Origin: Bradyrhizobium sp. 138
Lineage (GTDB): Bacteria; Pseudomonadota; Alphaproteobacteria; Rhizobiales; Xanthobacteraceae
Reading direction: 5' to 3'
NCBI RefSeq assembly: GCF_023074075.1
Contig: NZ_JADPKT010000095.1
Span: 1 to 64,000 of the forward strand
DNA length: 64,000 nt
The notes below the pieces were generated by a model. The model saw nothing but the letters and a program-made list of their open reading frames with translations. It was not told the origin of the DNA and ran no database searches. The position numbers and the translations under genes were made by a program. This document shows, piece by piece, positions 1 to 7,490 of this stretch (position 1 is the stretch's first letter; each line of letters starts with the position of its first letter).

Positions 1-103
1 CTACGGCCAACCTTGACCGCTCCTCGCCTCGGCGCCCAAGACCGCCTCCAACAAACGACGCCCTCTTGACAACTCATTCCCCATACAAGGATGACGGATT
101 GGG

Positions 104-140
104 AAAAAAGAGCCCGGCCCTGTTTCACCAAAGCCGGGCT
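104..140 (-). terminator. Rho-independent terminator of the GNAT gene
   Basis: An 8-bp perfect stem (111-118 pairing with 133-140) is followed on the minus strand by a run of six T residues. It begins 12 bases past the stop of the acetyltransferase gene, so it very probably ends that transcript. I see no gene in bases 1-103. Confidence 0.8.
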
Positions 141-151
141 TCTCAGTAATG

Positions 152-775
152 TCAGGCCGAGGCTGAGGGGCTATCGGCCTGACGGGAAAGGGCGGCGAGA
201 CGCCAGCTCGCGCAGGGAATGTCTTTCGCTGCGACCGTGATCTCCTTGTCGAAGCGCACCAGTTTCCAGTCGTCGGGGTGATTGACGAAGGTGAAACCGG
301 ATTTGCGCGCGAGCGAGAGCATGGTCTCGTTGGAGCGGAGCGTGTCGCCGAAGATGTGCTCGGCCCCAAGCGCAGCGGCGCGGCATTCGAGATTCTTCAA
401 AAGCGCAGTCGCGATGCCGTGGCCCTGCCAGCGGTCATCGACCGACAGGCCGAATTCGAGCGTCGCGATTTCCGCGTGCAGCGAGTAGCGCGCCTCGGCG
501 ACGATGGTCTCGAAGCCGTCGACCATCATGGTCGCAACGATCGTGAAGCGCTCGCGCTCACCGATCTCGAGGAAGTCGTGCAGCAGCCCGTTCGGCAGCT
601 CGCTGATCGCGCCGAAGAAACGGTTATAGCGGGAGCGGGTCGAGAGCGAGCGAAAATAGTGCTGGAGCTCGTCGGCGTCGCGCGGCTCGACGAAGCGGAC
701 GTTGAGCGCCTCGCCATGCCGGGTGCGCAGCGCATCCGAATATTGCGCGAGGTCTTCGAGACGAAGCGTGCTCAT
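152..775 (-). CDS. GNAT-family N-acetyltransferase
   Basis: This 207-residue protein should transfer an acetyl group from acetyl-CoA to an amine on an unknown substrate in the cytoplasm. The GNAT fold is indicated by the acetyl-CoA pyrophosphate-binding loop RWQGHGIA (residues 115-122), followed by a helix and then the typical motif-B pattern N..L.RK.GF (149-161). The N-terminal half carries a string R-S-R-Y-N-R-F-F near residue 47, which is often seen in GNAT domains fused to or related to protein acetyltransferases. The ATG at 775 is the first start in frame. The gene lies next to a DUF1127 gene on the same strand, but a terminator-like hairpin separates them, so it probably has its own promoter. 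The substrate cannot be told from sequence. Confidence 0.85.
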   Translation of the reverse strand: MSTLRLEDLAQYSDALRTRHGEALNVRFVEPRDADELQHYFRSLSTRSRYNRFFGAISELPNGLLHDFLEIGERERFTIVATMMVDGFETIVAEARYSLHAEIATLEFGLSVDDRWQGHGIATALLKNLECRAAALGAEHIFGDTLRSNETMLSLARKSGFTFVNHPDDWKLVRFDKEITVAAKDIPCASWRLAALSRQADSPSASA

Positions 776-790
776 GACACAAGCCCTGCG

Positions 791-831
791 AAAAAGGGAC
801 CGCCGGCGCCCCCACAGTCAGGCGGCGCCGG
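791..831 (-). terminator. Rho-independent terminator of the DUF1127 gene
   Basis: A perfect 8-bp GC-rich stem (803-810 with 824-831) is followed on the minus strand, after a few bases, by five T residues (791-795). It starts 13 bases past the DUF1127 stop. Confidence 0.7.
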
Positions 832-843
832 CCTGGCGGCCAA

Positions 844-1047
844 TCAGGCCCGCCAGAAGGGTTTGTCGGCCTCATAGGCGACGTCGGACCAGGAGAGGCC
901 GACGTCCTGGAGATCCCGCGCGGTCCAGTGGGAGAGTTCGCGCCTGTTGCGGTACCGCTCGTGCCAGATGTGGAGGGTCTCACTGATCTGCTGGAGCAGG
1001 CCGGGCGCATGATGATTTGTCATCGAGTTGTGGGTCAAAGTAGACAT
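844..1047 (-). CDS. DUF1127 domain small protein
   Basis: A 67-residue basic and aromatic-rich protein of the DUF1127 (YjiS-like) type common in alphaproteobacteria. The C-terminal half shows the family pattern, an Arg/Glu-rich helix with YRNRREL, then LSHWTARDLQDVGLS, then a short tail ending in FWRA. In other rhizobia small DUF1127 proteins have been linked to RNA binding and to stress, phosphate or carbon-metabolism phenotypes; the role here is unknown. A strong Shine-Dalgarno sequence (AGGAG, 5-7 bases upstream) supports the ATG at 1047. The gene is divergent from the LysR gene at 1158, with a 110-base shared promoter region, so LysR-type control is possible but unproven. Confidence 0.85.
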   Translation of the reverse strand: MSTLTHNSMTNHHAPGLLQQISETLHIWHERYRNRRELSHWTARDLQDVGLSWSDVAYEADKPFWRA

Positions 1048-1157
1048 TTTCAGCTCCTGGAGCTAACTTGACCGCTAATATCTGCTTTCTAGTGCGGTGC
1101 GACAAACGACAATTTGTACCTTTTCGCATGAAATAACGTCATGTATCCTGCTGCCAA

Positions 1158-2051
1158 ATGACTGCCAGATTGCCCTCTTTGAATGGATTGCGGGCGTTCG
1201 AGGCCGCCGCGCGCCATCTCAGCTTCACGCTGGCGGCCAGCGAGCTGAACGTGACCCAGACCGCGATCAGCCATCAGATCCGAAGGCTCGAGGAGGAGCT
1301 CGGCATCCGCCTGTTCATCCGGCAGAACCGCGCGCTGGCGCTGACGCCGGAGGCGCGGGACTACCTTCCGGGCGTCCGCGCCGCGTTCAACGATCTGCGC
1401 CTTGCCACCGATCGCCTGCTGCGCAAGGACGACGACAAGGTGCTGACGGTCTCGACCATCGCCTCGCTGGCGGCGAAATGGCTTCTGCCGCGCCTGACCG
1501 ATTTCCAGGAGCGCCATCCCGGCATCGACGTTCGCATCACCACCTCGACCAGCCTCGTCGACTTCCAGCGCGACAATGTCGATGCCGCGATCCGCTACGG
1601 CCGTGGCCAGTGGCCCGGCCTGCGCGCCGACTGGCTGATGGCGGATGAGCTGTTTCCGGTGTGCAGCCCCTCCCTGCTGCGCGGCGACAAGCCGCTGCGC
1701 AGGCCCGAAGACCTGAAAGACCACGTGCTGCTGCACACCACCAGCGGCGACGATTGGCGGCTCTGGCTGACGGCGGCGGGTCTGCCGGCCGGCCTGTCGC
1801 GGCAGCCCGGCATTACCCTCGACATGACCCTCATGACCGTGCAGGCGGCGATCGACGGCATGGGGGTGGCCATGGGCCGGACCTCCTACGTGCAGGACGA
1901 CATCGCCAAGGGCCGCCTCGTGGTTCCCTTCAAGATCGCGCTGCCGGCGGATGCCGGCTTCTACCTGGTGTCGCCGGAAGGCCGCCGCGAGGCGCCGAAA
2001 CTTATCGCGTTCCGCGACTGGATGATCGCTGCAACACAAAACAAAGCCTGA
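1158..2051 (+). CDS. LysR-family transcriptional regulator (GcvA-like)
   Basis: This 297-residue protein is of normal length for a LysR-type regulator. Residues 1-60 form the winged helix-turn-helix; the recognition region lies around 21-44 and includes LAASELNVTQTAISHQI. The rest is the periplasmic-binding-protein-like effector domain, with a D-A-A-I-R-Y-G motif typical of the GcvA/AmpR subgroup. LysR regulators commonly control a divergent gene, here DUF1127. The amidohydrolase/Rieske operon downstream is convergent with it, so that operon is a second candidate target. No strong Shine-Dalgarno precedes the ATG; the start was chosen because the first residues match the usual LysR N-terminus (LPSLNGLRAFEAAARH). 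The effector is unknown. Confidence 0.92.
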   Translation: MTARLPSLNGLRAFEAAARHLSFTLAASELNVTQTAISHQIRRLEEELGIRLFIRQNRALALTPEARDYLPGVRAAFNDLRLATDRLLRKDDDKVLTVSTIASLAAKWLLPRLTDFQERHPGIDVRITTSTSLVDFQRDNVDAAIRYGRGQWPGLRADWLMADELFPVCSPSLLRGDKPLRRPEDLKDHVLLHTTSGDDWRLWLTAAGLPAGLSRQPGITLDMTLMTVQAAIDGMGVAMGRTSYVQDDIAKGRLVVPFKIALPADAGFYLVSPEGRREAPKLIAFRDWMIAATQNKA

Positions 2052-2113
2052 AAGGATCGCTGACTTTCTTCAGCTCTCCCGTGGAAACGGGCGAGGCAGC
2101 ACCGCCGGGGCAG

Positions 2114-2526
2114 CTACAGCTCCACCACCACGTAATCGCTCTCGACGCTCACCGGAATCGTCTCGGCGACATACGGCCCCTTCACCACGCTCGCGCCCGG
2201 CTCGACACGGGCGGGATAGGCCTTCACGCGGAACCGGCGGGGGTCGCAATAGGATTGGCCGGTGCGGATGTCGAACTCCCAGCCGTGCCAGGGACAGCGG
2301 ATGATCTCCCCGAGCTTCGTGTATTCGATCTCGCCGGATCGTTGGATTGCGCGAGCCCGATCAGCGGCCCCTCGCACAGCGCCGCGCCCTGATGCGGGCA
2401 GCGGTTCATCAGGCCGAAATATTCACCCTTGATGTTGAAGACCGCGATCGGCCGCCCCTCGATCTCCAGGAATTTTCGCGTGCCCGGCGGAAGTTCGTCG
2501 ACCGGCGCAATGACGTGTCTTGCCAT
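2114..2526 (-). pseudogene. Rieske [2Fe-2S] ferredoxin, frameshifted
   Basis: Read across one frameshift, this is a small Rieske ferredoxin of about 137 residues. The first cluster-binding box CPHQG (residues 43-47) lies in the frame starting at 2526. The second box, CPWHGWEFD, lies in the next frame and runs to the stop at 2114. The frames join at about 2334-2337, where the minus strand reads CCGGCGAG; one added G would restore the expected continuous product (..NDP-GEIEY..). All four cluster ligands (Cys/His in each box) are otherwise intact, and there is no other damage. The defect is therefore a recent mutation or a base-calling error in a short G run. The start overlaps the stop of the upstream amidohydrolase by one base (TGATG), suggesting translational coupling. 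Such ferredoxins pass electrons to oxygenases or oxidoreductases. Confidence 0.8.
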
Positions 2527-3635
2527 CAGGAAATGCCGTAAAGCTTCTTCGCGTTACCGAGATAGAACGCCTCACGATTGGCCTCGCTGACACCGGCCGG
2601 CAACACGCGCGAGGGCTCGTCATAGTCCCAATGCGGATAGTCGGTCGCGAACAAGAGCCGGTCCCAGCCGATCCAGTTGATGACGTCGAACAGATCCTCG
2701 CGCCGCTCCGGATCCTCCATCGGCTGCGTGGTCCACCACACCTGCTCGCGGATGTATTCGGACGGCGGACGCTTCACATGCGGCACCTCGCTGCGCAGGC
2801 GCTCCCATACCTTGTCCAGCCGCCACGCCAGCGACGGCGCCCAGCCGAAGCCGGCCTCGATCATTACCATCTTCAGTTTCGGGAAGCGCTCGAACACGCC
2901 TTCCAGAACAAGACTGGCCAGCGCCGATTGCTGGCACTGCGAATGCCCGACCATCTCCTCGATGTAGTAGGATGGCCAGCCCGAGGGCGTGATCGGGTTG
3001 CCGCCGAAGCCGAAGGCGTGGACACCGACGGGCAGCCCCGCTTCTTCCGCGGCTTGATAGATCGGCCAGTAACGCCGCTGGCCGAGCGGCTCGACATTGC
3101 GGCTGAGCAGCAGCACTTGCACGAAATTCTTGTCGCCGGCGCGCTCGCGGATCTCGGCAGCGGCCGACAAACCATCCTCGTTACCGACGACGATCGACGC
3201 CTTCAGCCGCTTGTCCCTGCTGGTCCACTTGTCGATCTGCCAATCGTTGATCGCCGAGCACAAGGCGGCCGCAAGCTCGTGATTGCGGATGCCCTGCCCG
3301 GTGTTGAGCGGATTGAGCACCCCTAATTGCACATTGTTGGGATCGAGCAATTGCTTCTGCATGAAGGACAGCGAAGAGCCCTGCGGCCCGCCTTCGGGCG
3401 GATAGGCATCGCGGCGCGAGGCATTGGGCTGGGCCTTCGGATAGGGCGGACCTTCCATCATGCCTTGATAGGCGTGGACACCGTAGACCTCGAGATGATG
3501 CTGCCAGCGTTTGGCAAGATAGGGGTAAAGCTCGGTGCCGGTGGCGCGGGCCGGATGGATGTCGCAATCCGCGATTGCGGTTTTGACGGTCAGCGGGGAA
3601 GCGGCTTCTTGGTTCTCGCGGAACTGGATATTCAT
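2526..3635 (-). CDS. Amidohydrolase family 2 (ACMSD-like) protein
   Basis: A 369-residue TIM-barrel metal-dependent hydrolase or decarboxylase of the amidohydrolase-2 group. Visible metal-site motifs are D-I-H (25-27, beta-strand 1), GVHA with H206, and the strand-8 Asp in TDYPHWD (331-337). Family members hydrolyse or decarboxylate ring-cleavage products and related acids; the substrate cannot be assigned here. An ideal Shine-Dalgarno (AAAGGAGG) precedes the ATG at 3635. The gene is the middle member of a minus-strand operon: a paralogous amidohydrolase lies 25 bases upstream and a Rieske ferredoxin overlaps its stop codon. The pairing with a ferredoxin suggests a catabolic pathway with an oxygenase encoded elsewhere. 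Confidence 0.88.
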   Translation of the reverse strand: MNIQFRENQEAASPLTVKTAIADCDIHPARATGTELYPYLAKRWQHHLEVYGVHAYQGMMEGPPYPKAQPNASRRDAYPPEGGPQGSSLSFMQKQLLDPNNVQLGVLNPLNTGQGIRNHELAAALCSAINDWQIDKWTSRDKRLKASIVVGNEDGLSAAAEIRERAGDKNFVQVLLLSRNVEPLGQRRYWPIYQAAEEAGLPVGVHAFGFGGNPITPSGWPSYYIEEMVGHSQCQQSALASLVLEGVFERFPKLKMVMIEAGFGWAPSLAWRLDKVWERLRSEVPHVKRPPSEYIREQVWWTTQPMEDPERREDLFDVINWIGWDRLLFATDYPHWDYDEPSRVLPAGVSEANREAFYLGNAKKLYGIS

Positions 3636-3660
3636 CGCCTTGCCTCCTTTGGCAGCGGGC

Positions 3661-4719
3661 TCACGTCAGGCGGGGATAGGTCGCATGCGGATTGTCGATC
3701 ATGATCTTGCGCACGAGATCGGGGGACAGACCATCGGGCAGCGCGTCCTGGGCGTCGAACTGCCAGTGCGGATAGTCCGTGGAGAATAGGACCAATTCGT
3801 CCGACTGCATATGATCAAACAGGCGATTTAATGTCGCCTCATCTGGCGGTGCATCAAATGGCTGTAGCGAGAAACGGATGTTGCTGCGCACAATCTCCAG
3901 CGGCGCGCGATCGACCCACGGCGTCTCCATCCGCACCCCGCGCCAGAACTTGTGCAAGCGCCAGAGATAGGGGGAGATCCAGGAGACGCCTGACTCCAGC
4001 ATTACCATTTTCAGGCGCGGATATTTGGCGAACACGCCCTCGACGATCAGGCTGGTGAGCTGGGTCTGGAACGCTTGGGCCTGCCCGACATAATCCTCGA
4101 TGTGATAGGAACCCCATCCCACGGCGGTCGGCGGATTGTGGTAAGCGGAACCGGCGTGGATGCCAACGGGCAGCTCCAGACGTTCCGCGGCTTCATAGAT
4201 CGGCCACAGCGCGCGCTTGCCGAGCGGCGTATCGCCCATGACCAGCATCAGCACCTGAACGAAGCGCTTGTCGTGCGCGCAGCGCTCGATCTCGGCGACG
4301 GCCTTTTCGACGCTTTGCGTCGGGATCACGATCGAGCCGCGCAGGCGCTTGTCGCGATCGAGCCATTCCTTCGCCAGCCAATCGTTCAGCGCGCGGCAGA
4401 AGGCGGCCTGCAAATCTTCCGAAAACACCATCTGCACGCCATAGAGCGGATTGCAGATGGCGTAATCGAGCTTGAACGCATCGAGCACATGGCGCTGCAT
4501 GTCCTCCAGGCTCTCGCCCGGCTTGCCGCTTTCGGGGCGCCAATCGGGCCGCGCCGTGATCGGCGAATTCTGCGGATAGGATTGCGAGACGAGGTCGACC
4601 ATGCCGCGCGTCGTCACCTGATCGCGCCAGTAATCGTTCAGATACGGCAGCAGGCTGGTCAGATGCGGCACGGCCGGATGCACATCGCAATCCACACCGC
4701 CCGCGATCAGGGACGCCAT
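3661..4719 (-). CDS. Amidohydrolase family 2 (ACMSD-like) protein, paralogue
   Basis: A 352-residue protein clearly homologous along its whole length to the neighbouring amidohydrolase. Shared landmarks include CDVHP (11-15), the P-V-G-I-H-A strand near the middle, a conserved L-K-M-V-M-L-E-S-G segment and the active-site strand STDYPHW (about 313-319). It is first in a minus-strand operon and has a strong Shine-Dalgarno (AAGGAG, spacing 5). Two similar enzymes side by side suggest either subunits of one enzyme or successive or alternative substrates. The promoter must lie in the 140 bases shared with the divergent CinA-domain gene. The substrate is not identifiable. Confidence 0.88.
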   Translation of the reverse strand: MASLIAGGVDCDVHPAVPHLTSLLPYLNDYWRDQVTTRGMVDLVSQSYPQNSPITARPDWRPESGKPGESLEDMQRHVLDAFKLDYAICNPLYGVQMVFSEDLQAAFCRALNDWLAKEWLDRDKRLRGSIVIPTQSVEKAVAEIERCAHDKRFVQVLMLVMGDTPLGKRALWPIYEAAERLELPVGIHAGSAYHNPPTAVGWGSYHIEDYVGQAQAFQTQLTSLIVEGVFAKYPRLKMVMLESGVSWISPYLWRLHKFWRGVRMETPWVDRAPLEIVRSNIRFSLQPFDAPPDEATLNRLFDHMQSDELVLFSTDYPHWQFDAQDALPDGLSPDLVRKIMIDNPHATYPRLT

Positions 4720-4861
4720 GACGTCTCCTTCACGTTTCCTCGTCTCGTTTTGTCTCGTCCACCATTCAAGCAGGCCTGCCCGTCGCCCGCAACTCGGCCA
4801 AGCCTTCTGTCATATGCTAGGAAGGCTGAGCTCGGTTGCGAGGGAATGAGAGGTCAAAGGG

Positions 4862-5344
4862 ATGAAAGAGCTCGTCGGCGTTGCGGAACAGGTCGCCGCC
4901 AAACTGATCGCACGCAAACAGACCATCGCGGTGGCGGAGTCCTCGGCCGGCGGTCTGATCTCCGCCAGCCTGCTCGCGGTGCCCGGCGGATCCGCCTATT
5001 TCCTCGGTGGCGCCGTGGTCTACACCCGCGACGCCAGGCGCGTGCTGATGGATATTTCGGATGAAGGAATGAAGGGTTTTCGCTCCTCGTCGGAGCCCTA
5101 TGCGCAACTGCTTGCCGAGCGGATGCGAACGCGCTTCGGATGCGACTGGGGCCTCTCCGAGACCGGCGCCGCCGGCCCCACCGGCAACCGCTATGGCGAC
5201 GCCGCCGGTCATAGCTGCATGGCGGTCGCAGGCCCGGCCGCGGAGGTGATGACGCTGGAGACGGGCAGCAACGACCGCTTCGCCAACATGCAGGTGTTCG
5301 CGGCGACGGCGCTGAAGTTGCTGCTGAGGAAGCTCGAGGGGTGA
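4862..5344 (+). CDS. CinA C-terminal domain protein (NMN amidohydrolase family)
   Basis: A 160-residue stand-alone CinA C-terminal domain, the PncC type that deamidates nicotinamide mononucleotide in pyridine nucleotide recycling. The typical segments are AESSAGG (25-31) followed by a G-S-A-Y-F..G-A-V-V-Y-T strand, and ETGAAGP (100-106). The usual family motif is AESCTGG, so Cys-Thr is replaced here by Ser-Ala. The length matches PncC-like proteins that lack the N-terminal molybdopterin-binding domain. The gene stands alone on the plus strand, between the divergent amidohydrolase operon and a convergent small gene. Enzymatic activity is inferred from the family only. Confidence 0.85.
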   Translation: MKELVGVAEQVAAKLIARKQTIAVAESSAGGLISASLLAVPGGSAYFLGGAVVYTRDARRVLMDISDEGMKGFRSSSEPYAQLLAERMRTRFGCDWGLSETGAAGPTGNRYGDAAGHSCMAVAGPAAEVMTLETGSNDRFANMQVFAATALKLLLRKLEG

Positions 5345-5390
5345 GCGGCGCGATGTGAGTGAGTTAGGACCGTCTCACCGCCAACACCAC

Positions 5391-5494
5391 TGTCATCGCC
5401 CGGCTTGACCGGGCGATCCAGTAATCCGAGGCCGTTGTGATGAAGTCGATAGGCCGCGGCGTACTGGATGCCCCGGTCAAGCCGGGGCATGACA
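5391..5494. repeat. Long intergenic palindrome (paired GGCTTGACC hairpins)
   Basis: Two arms of about 33 bases (5391-5423 and 5462-5494) are inverted copies with only a few mismatches, and each arm is itself a hairpin around GGCTTGACC or its complement. It lies between the convergent cinA-like and DUF1488-like genes. The sequence has the style of the intergenic palindromes scattered through Bradyrhizobium genomes, and it could form a cruciform or act as a two-way terminator. Confidence 0.75.
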
Positions 5495-5512
5495 GCGGAG
5501 CGTGCGGCAGCG

Positions 5513-5788
5513 TCACCGCCCCAGATGCCGCATGAAAATCCGCACCACATAGCCCTGGAATCGCGGTGCTTCGTCGTAGAGATCTGACGCGATCCGTTCG
5601 ATGGTCTCACGCAGCGACAGGAACTGCGCCTGGCGCGCGCTGCTTTCGGTGCCCTGCATGCCCGCGAGCTCGTCCATCGCGGCGTCGCTGATCTGACACT
5701 GCACGACGTCACCGTCGTTCAGCATGGTGAAGCGAAAGGCCAGCCGTTCCAGATCATGGCCAATGATCTTGTCGCGCATCAGCGGCAT
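5513..5788 (-). CDS. DUF1488-like small protein
   Basis: A protein of about 91 residues resembling the DUF1488 family, which has no known function. Visible features are an F-R-F-T-M-L-N-D-G-D-V-V-Q-C strand pair and a C-terminal helix ending in V-R-I-F-M-R-H. Start choice is uncertain: a TTG at 5791, ATG at 5788 and ATG at 5779 are all in frame. I prefer 5788 because a GGGA sequence lies at suitable spacing upstream. The gene is 79 bases downstream of the AMP nucleosidase gene on the same strand, or starts from its own promoter. There is no membrane segment or signal peptide. Confidence 0.65.
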   Translation of the reverse strand: MPLMRDKIIGHDLERLAFRFTMLNDGDVVQCQISDAAMDELAGMQGTESSARQAQFLSLRETIERIASDLYDEAPRFQGYVVRIFMRHLGR

Positions 5789-5867
5789 CAAGTCGTCCCG
5801 GTCGAGCCCCCGCGCGGGACAATGCTGAAAATCGACCCGCTTGTCAGCAGCAAAGAGTAGCTTGGTG

Positions 5868-7337
5868 CTACTGGAACGCGACTTCGGCGAAACTGCGGAG
5901 CTTTCGTGAATGCAGCCGCTCCGATTCCTGCTGCTTGAGCCGCTCCAGCGCCTTCAGGCCGATCTCGAGATGCTGGCCGACGCGGCGGCGGTAAAATTCG
6001 CTGGCCATGCCGGCGAGCTTGATCTCGCCGTGCAGCGGCTTGTCGGAGACGCAGAGCAACGTGCCGTAGGGCACGCGGAAGCGGTAGCCATTGGCGGCGA
6101 TCGCGGCCGATTCCATGTCGAGCGCAACCGCGCGCGACTGCGACAGGCGGCGGATCACCTCGGGCCCGGAGATCTCCCAATTGCGGTTGTCGACGCTCGC
6201 CACCGTTCCGGTGCGCATCAGCCGCTTGAGCTCAAAACCTTCAAGCCCGGTGACATCCTCGACCGCCTCCTCGAGCGCGACCTGCATCTCGGCCAGCGCC
6301 GGGATCGGCACCCACAGCGGCAGCTCGCGATCGAGCACATGGTCCTCGCGCACATAGCCATGCGCGAGCACGTAGTCGCCGAGCCGCTGCGTGTTGCGCA
6401 GGCCCGCGCAGTGGCCGAGCATCAGCCACGCATGCGGGCGGAGCACGGCGACGTGGTCGGTGACGTTGCGCGCATTGGACGGACCGGTGCCGATATTGAT
6501 CAGGGTGATGCCGCGATAGTCCGGCGCGACCAGATGGAAGGCCGGCATTTGCGGCGCGCGCGCAGGCGCGTCCCCGCTGATCGCGCCGCCGCTGCGCGTG
6601 ATGACATTGCCCGGCGCGACGAAAGCTTCGAGGCCGGCCTCGCCGGACTGAAGCCGTTGCTGACAGGCTTGCGCGAAGGCGTCGACATAGAACTGGTAGT
6701 TGGTGAAGATCACAAAATTCTGGAAATATTCGGGGTCGGTGCCGGTGTAGTGGTAGAGCCGGCGCAACGAGTAATCGATGCGAGCCGCGCGGAACAGCGA
6801 CAGCGGCTCAGGCACGCCGGGCTGCAGCACGAAGGTGCCGTCGGCGATCGAATCGTCCATGGTCGCGAGATCAGGCACGTCGAATGCGTCGCGCAGCGAC
6901 CGCGTCACGAGCGAATTCTCGCTGGTCGTGATGGCAGCCTCGATGTTGATGTCGCGGCGATAGGCGAAGTGGATCGGGATCGGCTCGGACGATTCCCCGA
7001 TCTCGACGGGCACGCCATGGTTCTGGATCAGCAGCCCGATCTGTTCGACGAGATAATTGCGGAACAGATCCGGCCGCGTGACGCTGGTCTCGTGCACGCC
7101 GGGGCCGGCGACGAAGCCGTAGGCGAGACGTGAATCCAGCCGCGCATGCGTCGCGGTGGTGATCCGCACGAAGGGATAATAGGCCCGCGCCCGCGTCGTG
7201 ATCGCCTCGCCGTTGACATAGGCCTCGAACCGGTCGCGCAGGAATTTGGTGTTGCGCTCGTAGATCTCCTCGAGGCGGGCAACGGCAAGGCCAGCGTCGG
7301 AGAAGGATTCGGTGGCGATGGTGGGTGGAGATTGCAT
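5868..7337 (-). CDS. amn: AMP nucleosidase
   Basis: AMP nucleosidase cleaves AMP to adenine and ribose 5-phosphate in the cytoplasm and helps control adenylate levels. The 489-residue product matches the length of the Escherichia coli enzyme (484). The N-terminal half is the Amn-specific regulatory domain, with a Y-P-F-V-R-I-T-T-A-T-H segment. The C-terminal half is a purine-nucleosidase/phosphorylase fold, with the phosphate/ribose loop NIGTGPSN at about 276-283 and the ribose-contacting segment ALDMESAAIAANG near residues 402-414. The gene is monocistronic or heads the short DUF1488-like gene. The ATG at 7337 is the first in-frame start. Confidence 0.93.
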   Translation of the reverse strand: MQSPPTIATESFSDAGLAVARLEEIYERNTKFLRDRFEAYVNGEAITTRARAYYPFVRITTATHARLDSRLAYGFVAGPGVHETSVTRPDLFRNYLVEQIGLLIQNHGVPVEIGESSEPIPIHFAYRRDINIEAAITTSENSLVTRSLRDAFDVPDLATMDDSIADGTFVLQPGVPEPLSLFRAARIDYSLRRLYHYTGTDPEYFQNFVIFTNYQFYVDAFAQACQQRLQSGEAGLEAFVAPGNVITRSGGAISGDAPARAPQMPAFHLVAPDYRGITLINIGTGPSNARNVTDHVAVLRPHAWLMLGHCAGLRNTQRLGDYVLAHGYVREDHVLDRELPLWVPIPALAEMQVALEEAVEDVTGLEGFELKRLMRTGTVASVDNRNWEISGPEVIRRLSQSRAVALDMESAAIAANGYRFRVPYGTLLCVSDKPLHGEIKLAGMASEFYRRRVGQHLEIGLKALERLKQQESERLHSRKLRSFAEVAFQ

Positions 7338-7398
7338 GGTCGACCGCCGGGTTGCTTGGGGCTCGAGTCGAACTATAGCAAAGAACGAGGTGCCGTAG

Positions 7399-7490
7399 GG
7401 TGGGTTAGCGCAGCGTAACCCACCACTTCTGCTTCCGCGGATGGAGAAGCGGTGGGCTAGGCGCGCTCCGGGATGACGCGCTGTCGCGCA
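7399..7490. repeat. Intergenic palindromic repeat (GGTGGGTTA type)
   Basis: Nine-base arms (7399-7407 and 7416-7424) flank a GCGCAGCG loop, followed by a second copy of the GGTGGG motif and a GATGACGCGC..GCGCATC hairpin up to about 7488. It fills the gap between amn and the HlyD-type gene. The GGTGGGTTAGCGCAGCG signature is a common Bradyrhizobium-type intergenic repeat. Confidence 0.65.

Noticed and set aside
1..369. Open frame of 122 codons on the minus strand covering the window start
   Set aside because: It runs through a clear terminator hairpin and overlaps the GNAT gene in another frame; the product is Arg/Pro/Ser-rich with no domain.
2078..2091. Small hairpin CCCGT/ACGGG between the LysR gene and the Rieske gene as a terminator
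   Set aside because: Only five base pairs and no T run on either strand.
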